Shown here piece after piece: positions 18,333-28,049 of a DNA stretch of 64,000 nt; the stretch's first letter is position 1, and the number at the start of each line of letters is the position of its first letter. The stretch lies in contig NZ_CP090959.1 of NCBI RefSeq assembly GCF_024138675.1, positions 3,584,001 through 3,648,000 on the forward strand, written 5' to 3'. The notes beneath the pieces are model-generated. The model saw only the letters and a program-made list of their open reading frames with translations. It did no database searches and had not been told where the DNA came from. This DNA comes from Simiduia sp. 21SJ11W-1. GTDB taxonomy: Bacteria; Pseudomonadota; Gammaproteobacteria; Pseudomonadales; Cellvibrionaceae. The translations under genes and the position numbers were made by a program.

Positions 18333-18748
18333 GCGTGCACCAGCCATTCGCGCACGCGGGTAACCAAGGCGTTAAAACCGTTACTGCGCGAAGGCGAGAG
18401 GTGTTTTTCCAACCCTTCTGCGGCCAGCAACCCCGGAAGATCGAGTGCGGCAATGTGGGTGCGGCTTTGGCCGTTAATGTGCACCAGCAGCAATACCGCC
18501 AAGCCCTTCACAATGCGCGATTCGCCATCAACGGCAAACCAGTGGCGCCCATCGGCCTCGGCATGGGCCAACCACAAGGCGGTTTCACAACCGCGCACAC
18601 GCTGTTGGTCGCACCTGAGCCAGGGTTTAACCTGAACGCGGTTGCCCCAGGCCATGAGCATTTTGTATTTTGCTGCCCACCCTTGCACGCGGCTTAGCTC
18701 GGCGGGATCCAGCGCGCTGAAGTCGTCCAGCGGGGCTTGAAAAGACAT
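18329..18748 (-). CDS. csdE: cysteine desulfurase sulfur acceptor, SufE/CsdE family
   Basis: 139-residue SufE-type protein that accepts persulfide sulfur from a cysteine desulfurase. The acceptor Cys is in RGCETALWL (the family has GCxSxVW), with conserved W and the G-L-A-V-LL stretch after it. It faces tcdA with a 4-base overlap of the 3' ends, which suits CsdE, the partner of TcdA in E. coli. No desulfurase gene is next to it here. CsdE versus SufE is decided by context. Confidence 0.85.
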   Translation of the reverse strand: MSFQAPLDDFSALDPAELSRVQGWAAKYKMLMAWGNRVQVKPWLRCDQQRVRGCETALWLAHAEADGRHWFAVDGESRIVKGLAVLLLVHINGQSRTHIAALDLPGLLAAEGLEKHLSPSRSNGFNALVTRVREWLVHA

Positions 18749-18853
18749 GCATTAACCCCATGCTTTAAACCAAAGTGTCATTGTGTGCGTAAGTCTACCT
18801 TATTCTCGCGGGTAGCTACGGCAGGCACTCAACATTCAACCCAGGTAACTCAC

Positions 18854-19462
18854 ATGCGCGATACGCCAACGGGCTATAGCTCACTGTCAAAACTCTTGCA
18901 TTGGAGCTCTGCGCTGCTCGTGCTCGGCCTGTTTGGCCTGGGCCTTTGGATGGTCACGCTCGATTACTACAGCAACTGGTACAACCGAGGCCCGGCGTTG
19001 CACATAAGCCTTGGCCTGCTGTTAATGGTGCTGACGTTGGTGCGCCTTCTGTGGCGTGCCCGCAATCGTGCGCCCGAACCACTGCCCACGCACACGGCCT
19101 GGATGATCCGCGCGGCAACCTGGGTGAAACGCGCATTGTATATGTTGCTGCTGGCCATTTTAATCAGCGGCTATTTCATCACCACAGCCGAAGGCCAACC
19201 GGCACGGTTTTTCGACTGGCCCTTACTGCCCAGCCTATTTGAGCTTGACGGGCGCACGGTAGATGCCGCGGGCCTGCTACACCTGTGGGGCGCCTGGGCT
19301 TTGATTGTTGTAGTGGCAGGCCATGCCGGGGCGGCCATTTTTCATCATCTGTATCACAAAGATGCCACCTTAAAACGCATGCTACCCTTTACTGCGCTAG
19401 ACTCACGCGCAAGCCAAAAGGCTCACAAGGCCTCAGCCAAAGATGATTCAACATCGCTTTAA
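18854..19462 (+). CDS. cytochrome b561
   Basis: 202-residue integral membrane diheme cytochrome of the bacterial b561 (YceJ/CybB) family with four transmembrane helices. Heme-ligand histidines are visible in LLHWSSALL, ALHISLGLLL and the final helix region HLWGAW...GHAGAAIFHHL. The frame is open to 18737 but the ATG at 18854 begins the membrane protein correctly (MRDTPTGYSSLSKLLHW). It lies 24 bases before a YceI gene, the same pairing as yceJ-yceI in E. coli, so both are likely in one transcript. Confidence 0.88.
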   Translation: MRDTPTGYSSLSKLLHWSSALLVLGLFGLGLWMVTLDYYSNWYNRGPALHISLGLLLMVLTLVRLLWRARNRAPEPLPTHTAWMIRAATWVKRALYMLLLAILISGYFITTAEGQPARFFDWPLLPSLFELDGRTVDAAGLLHLWGAWALIVVVAGHAGAAIFHHLYHKDATLKRMLPFTALDSRASQKAHKASAKDDSTSL

Positions 19463-19486
19463 ACACTCACTCACGAGGAGAACGCC

Positions 19487-20086
19487 ATGAATCTGGCAAC
19501 TGCAACCCGTTCGTTTATTACCAAATCATTGGCCGGTACGGCATTGGTTATTGCCGCGGCTGGCACCCAAGCGGCAGATTACGTTATTGATAACAAAGGC
19601 GCACACGCCAGCATTAACTTTGCCATTCAGCACCTGGGCTACAGCTGGCTTACCGGGCGCTTCAATACCTTTGAAGGCAGCTTCAGCTACGACGCCGAAA
19701 AACCTGCTGCAAGCACCGTTAACGTCACCATCGACACCACCAGCGTAGATTCCAACCACGCCGAGCGCGACAAGCATTTGCGCGGTGAAGATTTCCTCAA
19801 TACCGGCAAGCACCCGAAGGCGACCTTTACCAGCACGGCCGTCAACAATGTGGCAGACGGCGGCTTTGATTTGGTGGGCAACCTCACCCTCAATGGCGTA
19901 ACCAAGCCCGTCACCATCAAAGTGAGCAAGGTGGGTGAAGGTAAAGATCCGTGGGGCGGTTACCGCGCAGGTTTTTCTGGCGAAACCAAATTGAACCTGA
20001 AAGATTTCAATATCAATTACAACCTGGGGCCCGCCTCCGAAAGCGTAAAGCTGTGGCTGAACGTTGAAGGCATTCGTAAAAAATAA
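19487..20086 (+). CDS. yceI: YceI family periplasmic lipid-binding protein
   Basis: 199 residues with a signal peptide (about 1-29, ending GTQAAD) and a YceI lipocalin-like barrel that in known structures binds isoprenoid-type lipids. Conserved pieces are [35 protein letters not shown] and [15 protein letters not shown] lies 7 bases before the ATG. It follows the cytochrome b561 gene closely, and YceI may carry a quinone-like molecule for it, which is inference. A strong hairpin follows the stop. Confidence 0.92.
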   Translation: MNLATATRSFITKSLAGTALVIAAAGTQAADYVIDNKGAHASINFAIQHLGYSWLTGRFNTFEGSFSYDAEKPAASTVNVTIDTTSVDSNHAERDKHLRGEDFLNTGKHPKATFTSTAVNNVADGGFDLVGNLTLNGVTKPVTIKVSKVGEGKDPWGGYRAGFSGETKLNLKDFNINYNLGPASESVKLWLNVEGIRKK

Positions 20087-20100
20087 CGCCTAACGCACAA

Positions 20101-20132
20101 TGTTTGCACCGGGCAACCGGTGCAAACATTTC
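20101..20132 (+). terminator. hairpin terminator after yceI
   Basis: TGTTTGCACCGG, loop GCAA and the exact complement CCGGTGCAAACA (12-bp stem), followed by TTTC. The T-run is short, so termination strength is uncertain. Confidence 0.65.
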
Positions 20133-20196
20133 ACACTTTTAACGCGTTTTTATTTTCTAGCGCAAAGCTTTTTCCCTTCACGCATTACCTGAAATT

Positions 20197-20988
20197 TTAA
20201 CGTTCAAGTGCAGTACCCCACAGTGTTTTGGCCGCGCGCCCAGTGTGCGCATTGAGCTCTGCCATGCTTTCATTTCGCAGGCCCGCCACGCAGCTTGCAA
20301 TTTCAATTAACTGACTGGGCGTATTGGCCAGGCCCTGACGGCCGGCAATTGGCATAGCAGGTGCGTCGGTTTCCAAAACAAAACTGCCGGCCGGCAAGGC
20401 CGCCAGGGTTGTGCGGGTTTTTTGCGCGCGCTCATAGGTCACCACACCGCCAATGCCCAGCAACCAACCCTTGCTCAGGTATTGCTCTGCCAGTGACACA
20501 CTGCCTGCAAAGCCGTGAATCACACCGCGCACGGCCGGAAATTTTTTCAGGGTTTGCAGCACTTCATTGTGCGCTTTATGGGCGTGCAAGATGGCGGGTT
20601 TACCCAGCGCTTGCGCCACTTCCAGCTGCGCTTCAAGCCAGGGAATTTGCAGCGCCACGGGTGTGGCCAAAGTGCCATCCAGGCCGCACTCACCCACGGC
20701 AATGGGTGGGCATTGCGGGTTGTTTTCAAACGTCTCATGCAATTGGCGCTGCAAGTGCTCCGGGCTTAAGCCCGGGCATTTTTCCAGCCACCAGGGGTGC
20801 AAGCCCGCCGCCCAATAAGCACCCGTAAGGCGTGCTGCCTGCGCGCAAGTTTGTGCCCAGGCATCAGGGCTAACACCGGGAATGAGCACATGGCACACGC
20901 CCGCAGCGCGGGCCTGCTGCCAGACACTTTTCGCATCACTTGCCAGCGGCTGCAAATCCAGATGGGCATGAGTATCAAACCATTGCAC
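20197..20988 (-). CDS. TatD family metal-dependent hydrolase
   Basis: 263-residue TatD-type DNase/hydrolase of the amidohydrolase superfamily. The N-terminal metal motif FDTHAHLD, GLHPWWL, GECGLDG, LHAHKAH, GVIHGFAG and LETDAPAMP mark the expected metal and catalytic residues in order. Members are two-metal nucleases or esterases with housekeeping roles in DNA repair or tRNA trimming. It starts 112 bases from the divergent flavoprotein gene. Which TatD paralogue this is cannot be told. Confidence 0.87.
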   Translation of the reverse strand: MQWFDTHAHLDLQPLASDAKSVWQQARAAGVCHVLIPGVSPDAWAQTCAQAARLTGAYWAAGLHPWWLEKCPGLSPEHLQRQLHETFENNPQCPPIAVGECGLDGTLATPVALQIPWLEAQLEVAQALGKPAILHAHKAHNEVLQTLKKFPAVRGVIHGFAGSVSLAEQYLSKGWLLGIGGVVTYERAQKTRTTLAALPAGSFVLETDAPAMPIAGRQGLANTPSQLIEIASCVAGLRNESMAELNAHTGRAAKTLWGTALER

Positions 20989-21100
20989 GAATAATTTCCC
21001 GTTTGGCTAACCTGAGCTAAACACAAATATGAAACAAACAGGCGACAAGCGCCTCTAACGCTACCAAGCATTGCAGAACACGGCCTACACAGGATACCCC

Positions 21101-22567
21101 ATGACACGCAAACAAACCGACATCGCAATCATTGGCGCGGGCACCGCAGGCCTCGGCGCCTACCGGGCGGCGCGCGCGTTTACTGATAACCTGCTGTTGA
21201 TTGAAGGCGGCCCCTACGGCACCACGTGTGCGCGGGTGGGCTGCATGCCCAGCAAGCTCCTTATTGCCGCCGCAGAGCAGGCCTACCACCATCAACACAA
21301 CGGCGTGTTTGGTGTTGATTACGCGCCGCCACACATAGACGGCGCGGCGGTCATGGCGCGCGTGCGACGCGAACGCGACCGGTTTGCGGGCTTTGTGGTT
21401 GAAGACATAACACAGTTCCCCGCCGAGCATAAGCTCAAAGGCCAAGCGCGCTTTATAGATGCCCACACGCTGGCTGTGCAATTGCCAGACGGCCAACAAT
21501 TGCAGGTACAAGCCAAGCGCATTGTCATTGCCACAGGCTCCTCACCTCACATTCCCGACCCCCTTAAAGCCGCGGCCGACAGACTGCTGGTTAATGATGA
21601 CGTATTCGAACTGGCGAGCCTGCCGCGCTCGGTGGCGGTGTTCGGCCCGGGCGTCATTGGCCTGGAGTTGGGCCAGGCCTTGGCGCGCCTGGGTGTGCGT
21701 GTGTGCGTATTCGGGCGCTCGGGCAAACTTGCCACACTGAGCGAACCCGAGCTGCGCGCAAAAGCAATTGCGCAATTTAACAAAGAGTTTTACTTAGATA
21801 CCGAGGCCCGGGTGCATCACATTGCACGCACGGGCGAGGCCGTTGAAATTCGCTACCAGCACGCACAGCGCGGCGAAGTAACCGAAACCTTCGACTACCT
21901 GCTTGCCGCCACCGGCCGGCAACCGAACCTCAGCGGCCTGGCACTGGAAAACGCCGGGCTGGAATGCGATGAGCGCGGCACGCCCAAACACAACCGGCAC
22001 ACAGGCCAGTGCGGTAACAGCCATATTTTTATTGCCGGTGATGCAACAAACGACTTGCCGCTGCTGCACGAAGCCGCCGATGAAGGTAAAACCGCCGGCA
22101 CCAATGCCGGGCGTTCGCTGGCCGATATGAATGACGTGCGCGTTGAACCCAGGCGCACCCCCATGAGCGTGGTTTTTACCGAACCGCAAATCGCCACCGT
22201 GGGCATGACCTTAAACACCCTCAAGCAGCAATACCCGGGCTGCTATGCCACAGGTGCGGTGAGTTTTGAAAATCAGGGCCGCGCGCGGGTAATGCACAAA
22301 AATGTGGGCGCCGCGCGCGTGTACGGCCAGCATGGCACGGGCTTGCTGTTGGGTGCGGAGTTGTTCGGCCCGGCCGCCGAGCACATGGCCCACCAGCTGG
22401 CGTGGGTAATCCAAATGCGCATGACCGTTGAACAAATACTGGCCCTGCCCTTTTATCACCCGGTGCTGGAAGAAGGCTTGCGCACGGCGCTGCGCGACTT
22501 AAACCACAAACTCAGCATTGGCCCGGAACTCACGGCCAACTGCATAGATTGCGGCCCCGGCGCCTAG
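21101..22567 (+). CDS. dihydrolipoyl dehydrogenase-like pyridine nucleotide-disulfide oxidoreductase
   Basis: 488-residue FAD enzyme. AIIGAGTAG binds FAD, the redox disulfide is Cys43/Cys48 in CARVGC, a second GxGxxG-like site is GPGVIGLE, and HPVLEE near the C-terminus carries the catalytic His-Glu pair. It follows the lipoamide dehydrogenase pattern, but no 2-oxoacid dehydrogenase subunits are nearby, so it is a standalone paralogue. The ATG at 21101 has AGGA upstream; a TTG extension to 21071 is unlikely. The true electron partner is unknown. Confidence 0.85.
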   Translation: MTRKQTDIAIIGAGTAGLGAYRAARAFTDNLLLIEGGPYGTTCARVGCMPSKLLIAAAEQAYHHQHNGVFGVDYAPPHIDGAAVMARVRRERDRFAGFVVEDITQFPAEHKLKGQARFIDAHTLAVQLPDGQQLQVQAKRIVIATGSSPHIPDPLKAAADRLLVNDDVFELASLPRSVAVFGPGVIGLELGQALARLGVRVCVFGRSGKLATLSEPELRAKAIAQFNKEFYLDTEARVHHIARTGEAVEIRYQHAQRGEVTETFDYLLAATGRQPNLSGLALENAGLECDERGTPKHNRHTGQCGNSHIFIAGDATNDLPLLHEAADEGKTAGTNAGRSLADMNDVRVEPRRTPMSVVFTEPQIATVGMTLNTLKQQYPGCYATGAVSFENQGRARVMHKNVGAARVYGQHGTGLLLGAELFGPAAEHMAHQLAWVIQMRMTVEQILALPFYHPVLEEGLRTALRDLNHKLSIGPELTANCIDCGPGA

Positions 22568-22762
22568 CGGCTGTGCGCGGCCTCCGTTAAACATGCGGTC
22601 GTTGCCTTGGGCGCTCATCATCACGGAGCGCAACCGGGTGTTCGCGCCATGTGGCGGCCAGCTGACTTGAGGCCATATAAAGTTGCCTGTTGAGGGGTTG
22701 GGCCGCTAGGGTGTCTCACTGTTGGTAGAAAAATAAATGCCCACCCAGTGAAAGGACACCCC

Positions 22763-25144
22763 ATGGCCCGCACACTTTTTATTGCCCTATGCCTTTGGCT
22801 TGCCGCCGGTTGCAGCCCGACCCCCGAGGCGCGCAACAAAACCATTCACAACTTTACCCAAGGGCTTGAACATCAGCCGGGGCTGATTCCACTGTTTATT
22901 GATGCCGAGGCAGGCAAGGTGTACTTGCACATTGCCAAACAAAGCCCCGATTACATTTATTACTTCAGCCTGCCCCAGGGCCTGGGCTCGAACGACATAG
23001 GCCTGGATCGCGGCCAATTGATGGGCCTTGAAAGCAAGCTCGTACACTTTGAACCGGCCGGCGACAAAGTGTTGCTGCGCCAGCGCAACACCTACTACCG
23101 CGCCGTGTCAGACAACGCGCAAGAGCAGCAGTCGGTAAGCGAGGCCTTTGCCAGCTCTGTGCTGTGGGGCTTCCCGGTGGTGGCGCGCGATGCCGAGGCG
23201 CTGCTGGTGGATGCCACAGACTTCATGCTGCGCGACAGCCACGGCGTGGCGCGCAGGCTCAAGCAAACCCAACAGGGCGAATACAGCCCCGATGCCAGCC
23301 GCTCGGCGGTGTATTTGTCACGCACCAAGGCCTTCCCCAACAACACCGAACTTGAGGCAACGGTGACCTTCACGGGCACCGAACCGGGTAAATTTGTAAA
23401 AGACGTGGCGCCCGACCCCCACAGCATCAGCCTGCGCATGCACCACAGTTTTGTGGCGCTGCCCGCGCCCGGCTTCACGCCCCGGGAATTTCACCCCCAA
23501 AGCGGCTTTTGGGCCTTTGAGTTCAAAGACTATGCAGCCCCCATTGAAGCCGACATGACCCGCCGGTTTATCCCACGCCACAGGCTCGCCAAAAAAGACC
23601 CATCAGCAGAGCTGAGCGAGGCGGTGCAGCCCATCATCTATTATCTGGACCCAGGCACCCCGGAGCCCGTGCGCACCGCACTGCTGGAAGGCGGGCGCTG
23701 GTGGAACGACGCCTTTGAAGCGGCCGGCTACCGCAACGCCTTTCAAATAAAAATACTGCCCGAACACGCAGACCCGATGGATGTGCGCTACAACGTGATC
23801 CAATGGGTACACCGCGCCACCCGCGGCTGGTCTTATGGCTATGGCCTCACAGACCCGCGCACCGGCGAAATCATCAAGGGCCACGTGACCCTAGGCTCGC
23901 TGCGCGTGCGCCAGGATTACCTCATCGCCCAGGGCATGACCGCACCCTTCACCGATGAAAACACAGACACCACCCCCATGACCCACATGGCACTGGCGCG
24001 CATTCGCCAGCTCTCGGCCCACGAGATAGGCCACACCCTGGGCATTGCCCACAACTTTGCCGCCAGCCCCTTTGAGCGCGCCTCGGTGATGGATTACCCC
24101 CACCCGCTCATCACCCTTGAAAACGGCCAGGTGTCTTTGCGCCAGGCCTACGCCGAGGGCATTGGCGCCTGGGATAAACGCGTCATTCAATACGGCTATG
24201 GCGACTTTGGAAATAACAAGGCCCGGCTGGATTTTGTGGCGCAATCGCGCGCCTTGGGCTTTGAATTTATTTCAGACCCAGACAGCCGCAGCCTGGGCGA
24301 CTTTCACGCCACCGCAAGCCTTTGGGATAACGGCCAGGCACCGGCCGACGAGCTGGCGCGGGTGATCACACTGCGCGCCCATGCGCTGGCACAATTCAAC
24401 GAAAATGCCCTGGCCTTTGGGCGCCCCTATTCGGATTTAGAGGAAATACTGGTGCCGGTATATTACTACCACCGCTACCAGGCTGAGGCCGCGGGCAAAT
24501 TGTTGGGCGGCTATCACTACAACTACGGCGTGAAACGCAAAGGTGAAAAACTGCAATTCGAACCCGTGGCCGCAGCAGTACAAAAGCAGGCCTTGCGCCA
24601 GCTTATACATACCCTAACGCCCGAGTTCCTGAGCCTGCCACCTGCCATCAGCACAAGGGTTGCACCCAAGGCCTACGGCTATGAGAAATCCCGCGAGAGC
24701 ACCCAGGGTTACACCGGCGCCCTGCTAGACCCGCTCGCCATGGCCGAGGCCAGCGCCGGCCACAGCCTGCGCATTTTGCTACACCCAGAGCGGCTGGCCC
24801 GCCTGCAGTGGCAGCATGCCAACGATTCAGGCGCGCTTTCGCCCGGCGCGCTTTTGGACGCCGTGTGGGCCAGCACCCAAACGCCGCAGACGGGCGTTGC
24901 GCGATTGATCAGCGAGCAGAACCAGCTGTTAATCGCCACCCACGTTGGCGAACTGTTGGCCGCCGAGCAGCTCTCGCCCAACCTGCGCGCCACGCTTTCA
25001 GCCTTTGCCACCCGCATCAGCCCCAAGGCTCCCGCCCCTGGCCACCAACAGGTGTTGGCCGCGCTCATCAAAAAAGCTCAAGGGCAGCTGGCCGGGAAAG
25101 ACGGCATCAAACCAAAACCCCTGCCACCCGGCTCGCCCATCTAG
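22763..25144 (+). CDS. exported zinc-dependent metalloprotease (DUF5117/DUF4953 type), lipoprotein
   Basis: 793 residues. The N-terminus MARTLFIALCLWLAAGCSP is a lipoprotein signal with lipobox LAAGC. An N-terminal beta-rich domain (DUF5117/5118-like) precedes the metzincin-like active site HEIGHTLGIAHNF, with ASVMDYPHP as a following Met-turn-like segment. The C-terminal helical part fits DUF4953. The start follows AAAGGA at 6 bases; the GTG at 22748 is a weaker alternative. It probably cleaves proteins in the periplasm or at the outer membrane. It stands alone in its direction before udg. Confidence 0.85.
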   Translation: MARTLFIALCLWLAAGCSPTPEARNKTIHNFTQGLEHQPGLIPLFIDAEAGKVYLHIAKQSPDYIYYFSLPQGLGSNDIGLDRGQLMGLESKLVHFEPAGDKVLLRQRNTYYRAVSDNAQEQQSVSEAFASSVLWGFPVVARDAEALLVDATDFMLRDSHGVARRLKQTQQGEYSPDASRSAVYLSRTKAFPNNTELEATVTFTGTEPGKFVKDVAPDPHSISLRMHHSFVALPAPGFTPREFHPQSGFWAFEFKDYAAPIEADMTRRFIPRHRLAKKDPSAELSEAVQPIIYYLDPGTPEPVRTALLEGGRWWNDAFEAAGYRNAFQIKILPEHADPMDVRYNVIQWVHRATRGWSYGYGLTDPRTGEIIKGHVTLGSLRVRQDYLIAQGMTAPFTDENTDTTPMTHMALARIRQLSAHEIGHTLGIAHNFAASPFERASVMDYPHPLITLENGQVSLRQAYAEGIGAWDKRVIQYGYGDFGNNKARLDFVAQSRALGFEFISDPDSRSLGDFHATASLWDNGQAPADELARVITLRAHALAQFNENALAFGRPYSDLEEILVPVYYYHRYQAEAAGKLLGGYHYNYGVKRKGEKLQFEPVAAAVQKQALRQLIHTLTPEFLSLPPAISTRVAPKAYGYEKSRESTQGYTGALLDPLAMAEASAGHSLRILLHPERLARLQWQHANDSGALSPGALLDAVWASTQTPQTGVARLISEQNQLLIATHVGELLAAEQLSPNLRATLSAFATRISPKAPAPGHQQVLAALIKKAQGQLAGKDGIKPKPLPPGSPI

Positions 25145-25304
25145 GGCGCCCTTTGCTTTTGCACGCCAAAGGCCCGGCACTTGGCGTGCAAAACCCACTT
25201 TCGAATCAATCGCCTGGCTGTCACATCATGGTAAACTGCGCGCCATCTGTGCCACCCAGCCTGCTGATGGCATTTTCCAATTTATTTGAACAAGGAGGTC
25301 TGTT

Positions 25305-26639
25305 GTGCACATTACCATCGTAGGAACGGGTTACGTGGGGCTGGTTTCCGGCGCCTGCTTTGCCGATATGGGCAACAAGGTAACCTGTGTCGATGTGGAC
25401 GCAGCCAAAATCGAGCGCCTGCGCGCGGGCGAAATACCCATTTACGAACCCGGCCTTGAGGCCGTGGTTGAGCGCGGCATCAAGCTTGATCTATTGAACT
25501 TCACCACCTGCCTGCCAGATGCCATGGCAGAGTCCAACATCTACTTCATCGCCGTGGGCACCCCGCCGGGTGAAGACGGCTCGGCAGACTTAAAATACGT
25601 GCTGGCCGTGGCCCGTGAAATTGGTGAAAACCTGCAGGAATACGCGGTGATTGTGGATAAATCCACCGTACCCGTGGGCACCGCCGACAAGGTGCGCGCC
25701 ACCATTCAGGCCGAGCTCGACAAGCGCGGCGTGAACATCCCCTTCGATGTGGTGAGCAACCCGGAGTTCCTGAAAGAAGGCGCGGCCATTAACGATTTCA
25801 TGAAACCCGATCGCATTGTGATAGGCACAGATTCCGAGCGCGCGCGCGAATTAATGGGCGAGCTGTACCAAAACTTTTCGCGCAACCACGACAAAGTCAT
25901 GTACATGGGCGTGCGCGATGCAGAGATGACCAAGTACGCCGCCAACGCCATGCTGGCCACTAAAATTTCATTCATGAATGAAATTGCCAACCTGTGTGAA
26001 GCGCTGGATGTAGACGTAGAAGAAGTGCGCCACGGCATCGGCTCAGATTCGCGCATCGGCTACTCGTTTATCTACCCGGGCTGCGGCTACGGCGGCTCCT
26101 GCTTCCCGAAAGACGTGCAGGCGCTGGTGCGCATGGCCGAATCGGTAAACTATGAAGCGCGCGTGTTAAACGCCGTGGAAGATCGCAACCTGGCCCAAAA
26201 ACACGTGCTGGCAGCCAAAGTAAAACGCCACCTGGGCGATGACTTAAGCGGCAAAACCATTGCGGTGTGGGGCCTGGCGTTTAAGCCCGGTACCGACGAC
26301 ATGCGCGAGGCGCCCTCTATTGTGCTGATCAATGAGCTGCTGGCCGCCGGTGCCATTGTGAAAGTGCACGACCCGGAAGCCATGACCACCTCCAAGCGCG
26401 AGTTCGCCCCCAAGCACATTGAAGAAGGCCAGCTGGTTTACTGCGAAAGCCACTTTGGCGCCTGCAACCAGGCCGATGCGCTGGTGCTGGTTACCGAGTG
26501 GAAGCAATACCGCCAGCCAGATTTCGAGCGCTTGAAAACGCAGCTCAACAACCCCCTGGTGATTGACGGGCGCAACATCTACAACCCGGCAAAGCTCAAG
26601 CAACTGGGCTTTACCTATGAGGGCATTGGCCGGCGCTAA
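25305..26639 (+). CDS. ugd: UDP-glucose 6-dehydrogenase
   Basis: 444-residue enzyme that oxidises UDP-glucose to UDP-glucuronate, a precursor for surface polysaccharides. The N-terminal ITIVGTGYVGLVSGACFA binds NAD, SNPEFLKEG and the catalytic Cys266 in GYGGSCFPKD are present, and the C-terminal UDP-binding domain is complete. The start is GTG, preceded by AAGGAGG. No glycosyltransferases flank it, and a bidirectional terminator closes the gene, so it is a single-gene unit. Confidence 0.95.
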   Translation: MHITIVGTGYVGLVSGACFADMGNKVTCVDVDAAKIERLRAGEIPIYEPGLEAVVERGIKLDLLNFTTCLPDAMAESNIYFIAVGTPPGEDGSADLKYVLAVAREIGENLQEYAVIVDKSTVPVGTADKVRATIQAELDKRGVNIPFDVVSNPEFLKEGAAINDFMKPDRIVIGTDSERARELMGELYQNFSRNHDKVMYMGVRDAEMTKYAANAMLATKISFMNEIANLCEALDVDVEEVRHGIGSDSRIGYSFIYPGCGYGGSCFPKDVQALVRMAESVNYEARVLNAVEDRNLAQKHVLAAKVKRHLGDDLSGKTIAVWGLAFKPGTDDMREAPSIVLINELLAAGAIVKVHDPEAMTTSKREFAPKHIEEGQLVYCESHFGACNQADALVLVTEWKQYRQPDFERLKTQLNNPLVIDGRNIYNPAKLKQLGFTYEGIGRR

Positions 26640-26654
26640 GACGCGCTTTAATCG

Positions 26655-26693
26655 CCCATAAAAAAACCGCCAGCTGGCGGTTTTTTTTATGGG
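26655..26693. terminator. bidirectional rho-independent terminator
   Basis: CCGCCAG/CTGGCGG stem (26667-26680) with six A before and eight T after, inside a longer near-perfect inverted repeat from CCCATA to TATGGG. It serves the converging ugd and SapC genes. Confidence 0.92.
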
Positions 26694-26701
26694 CCGAAAA
26701 T

Positions 26702-27439
26702 TTACTTTTCCGTTTTTTCCGCCGGCACCTTGGCAATCAGCTCGCGGAACTTACGCAGCGACTGCAGGTGGGTGAAGATCAACTCCATGCCGTCGTTTTT
26801 CATAAGCTCTGTGAGCTTCTCGGGCTCCAGCGCCTTCAGCTTTTCGCGGCTCACGGCCAAGAATCCACCCAAGCGGATTTTCTCGCCGCCATTGTTCGGG
26901 GTGAATTGGGCCTCCATGGGCTCCAGCAATTCCCACTCTTGCAAACGCTTGCAGAAAGCTTGGGTGCGGGCGAAGTTCATCTGGTACTCTTTCAAAAATT
27001 CCAGCACCTTGCCCAGGTACTCAGACTGCTTGCCTTCGTCGTCGAACAGGCGCTCGCCTTTGCCTTCCTGGTTACAGCCTTCGTAGGTTTCATCCAGGCA
27101 CAGCAGGAAGTTCTTGCCGTCGTCGTTGCTTGAGAACACGAAGGGGTAGCGACGGAAGAAAGCCGGCAGGTATTGGCCGGTGAACTTGCCTTCGTCGTCG
27201 ATAAACAGGTTCTGCTCAGGCTTAACACCCATCACCGCCAGCGGCATAACGTTGTCGCCATTTTTGGTGAACACCACCGGGAAAGATTCACCGGCGTTAA
27301 AAAATTCTACGGCCGTCAGCGGCACAGAGTTTACGGTTTTGGCGAAATCCAGGTTGCCGGTGGGCTCGATGCCCCAGTTGCGGTGGCGCTCGCTGGAAAT
27401 GGGCGTGGCATTGCCGTAAATCAAAAGTTGTTTAGTCAC
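26702..27439 (-). CDS. SapC family protein
   Basis: 245-residue cytoplasmic-looking protein of the SapC family, named after a Campylobacter S-layer-linked gene. Family signatures are HRNWGIEP near the N-terminus, FFNAGESFPVVFTKNG, LPAFFRRYPFVFS and a final THLQSLRKFRELI. In marine gammaproteobacteria SapC genes often accompany TonB receptors and tryptophan halogenase-like genes, which are not present here. The start is GTG with an AGAGAG upstream. It lies 12 bases after the unknown gene at 27452 and is probably co-transcribed with it. Biochemical role unknown. Confidence 0.85.
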   Translation of the reverse strand: MTKQLLIYGNATPISSERHRNWGIEPTGNLDFAKTVNSVPLTAVEFFNAGESFPVVFTKNGDNVMPLAVMGVKPEQNLFIDDEGKFTGQYLPAFFRRYPFVFSSNDDGKNFLLCLDETYEGCNQEGKGERLFDDEGKQSEYLGKVLEFLKEYQMNFARTQAFCKRLQEWELLEPMEAQFTPNNGGEKIRLGGFLAVSREKLKALEPEKLTELMKNDGMELIFTHLQSLRKFRELIAKVPAEKTEK

Positions 27440-27451
27440 GAAACTTCTCTC

Positions 27452-27991
27452 TTATTTATCCGTCGATTGTGTTTTATCTTCCTTGGCTTTGCGCAAGGAT
27501 TCATATTGATCTGGGTCTAAGAAGGTTAAGCACAGATTCATCTCTTTGTTCTGGCCCGGCGCAATAACCAATACCATCACATTAAACTCACCGTCTTTCT
27601 CGATCACTCCCGGCTTGTGCACCAGAATGTTGCCGGTGTCGCTGGTCAGGAAGTTTAAATCCTGGCGCGCCTTAATGGCCTGGCCGATGTTCTGCATCAT
27701 GGCCTGTAAAATGGCCTTGAATACCGGAAAGCCGAGCTGGCCGCGAAACTCTTTGCGATCTAGCGATATGGTGAGGTCGATATTGAGCTGCTCGCCCACG
27801 GTCATTGTACCTGCGGCCAGCTTGTCTTGCTCTTTGAGCTGCTTGAACAGCTTTTTGCCGTGTTCATCGCCCTTGGCGATAAAACCGCCGTGCAAGATAT
27901 TACAGGCCAGGTTGACCACTTCGGGAATATTCACCGTGAGGTTGGGCTTATCGGCTGCTCCGGCAGCGGCTTGGGTTGCGTCTTTTGTCAT
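27452..27991 (-). CDS. hypothetical protein paired with SapC
   Basis: 179 residues, not recognised. It begins with a low-complexity Ala-rich stretch, then a compact domain with alternating helices and strands (NIPEVVNLACNILHGGF, NIDLTISLDRKEFRGQLGFPVFKAILQ, FNVMVLVIAPGQNKEMNLCLTFLDP). It ends in a charged Lys/Glu tail. There is no signal peptide or membrane helix, so it is cytoplasmic. Its stop is 12 bases before the SapC start, which makes a two-gene unit likely and a physical partnership possible. Confidence 0.78.
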   Translation of the reverse strand: MTKDATQAAAGAADKPNLTVNIPEVVNLACNILHGGFIAKGDEHGKKLFKQLKEQDKLAAGTMTVGEQLNIDLTISLDRKEFRGQLGFPVFKAILQAMMQNIGQAIKARQDLNFLTSDTGNILVHKPGVIEKDGEFNVMVLVIAPGQNKEMNLCLTFLDPDQYESLRKAKEDKTQSTDK

Positions 27992-28049
27992 TATTCTAAT
28001 CTCTGGTTACTTCGCTTTGGGTACCGCGTTTTTGCACTCTTCCCTGATG

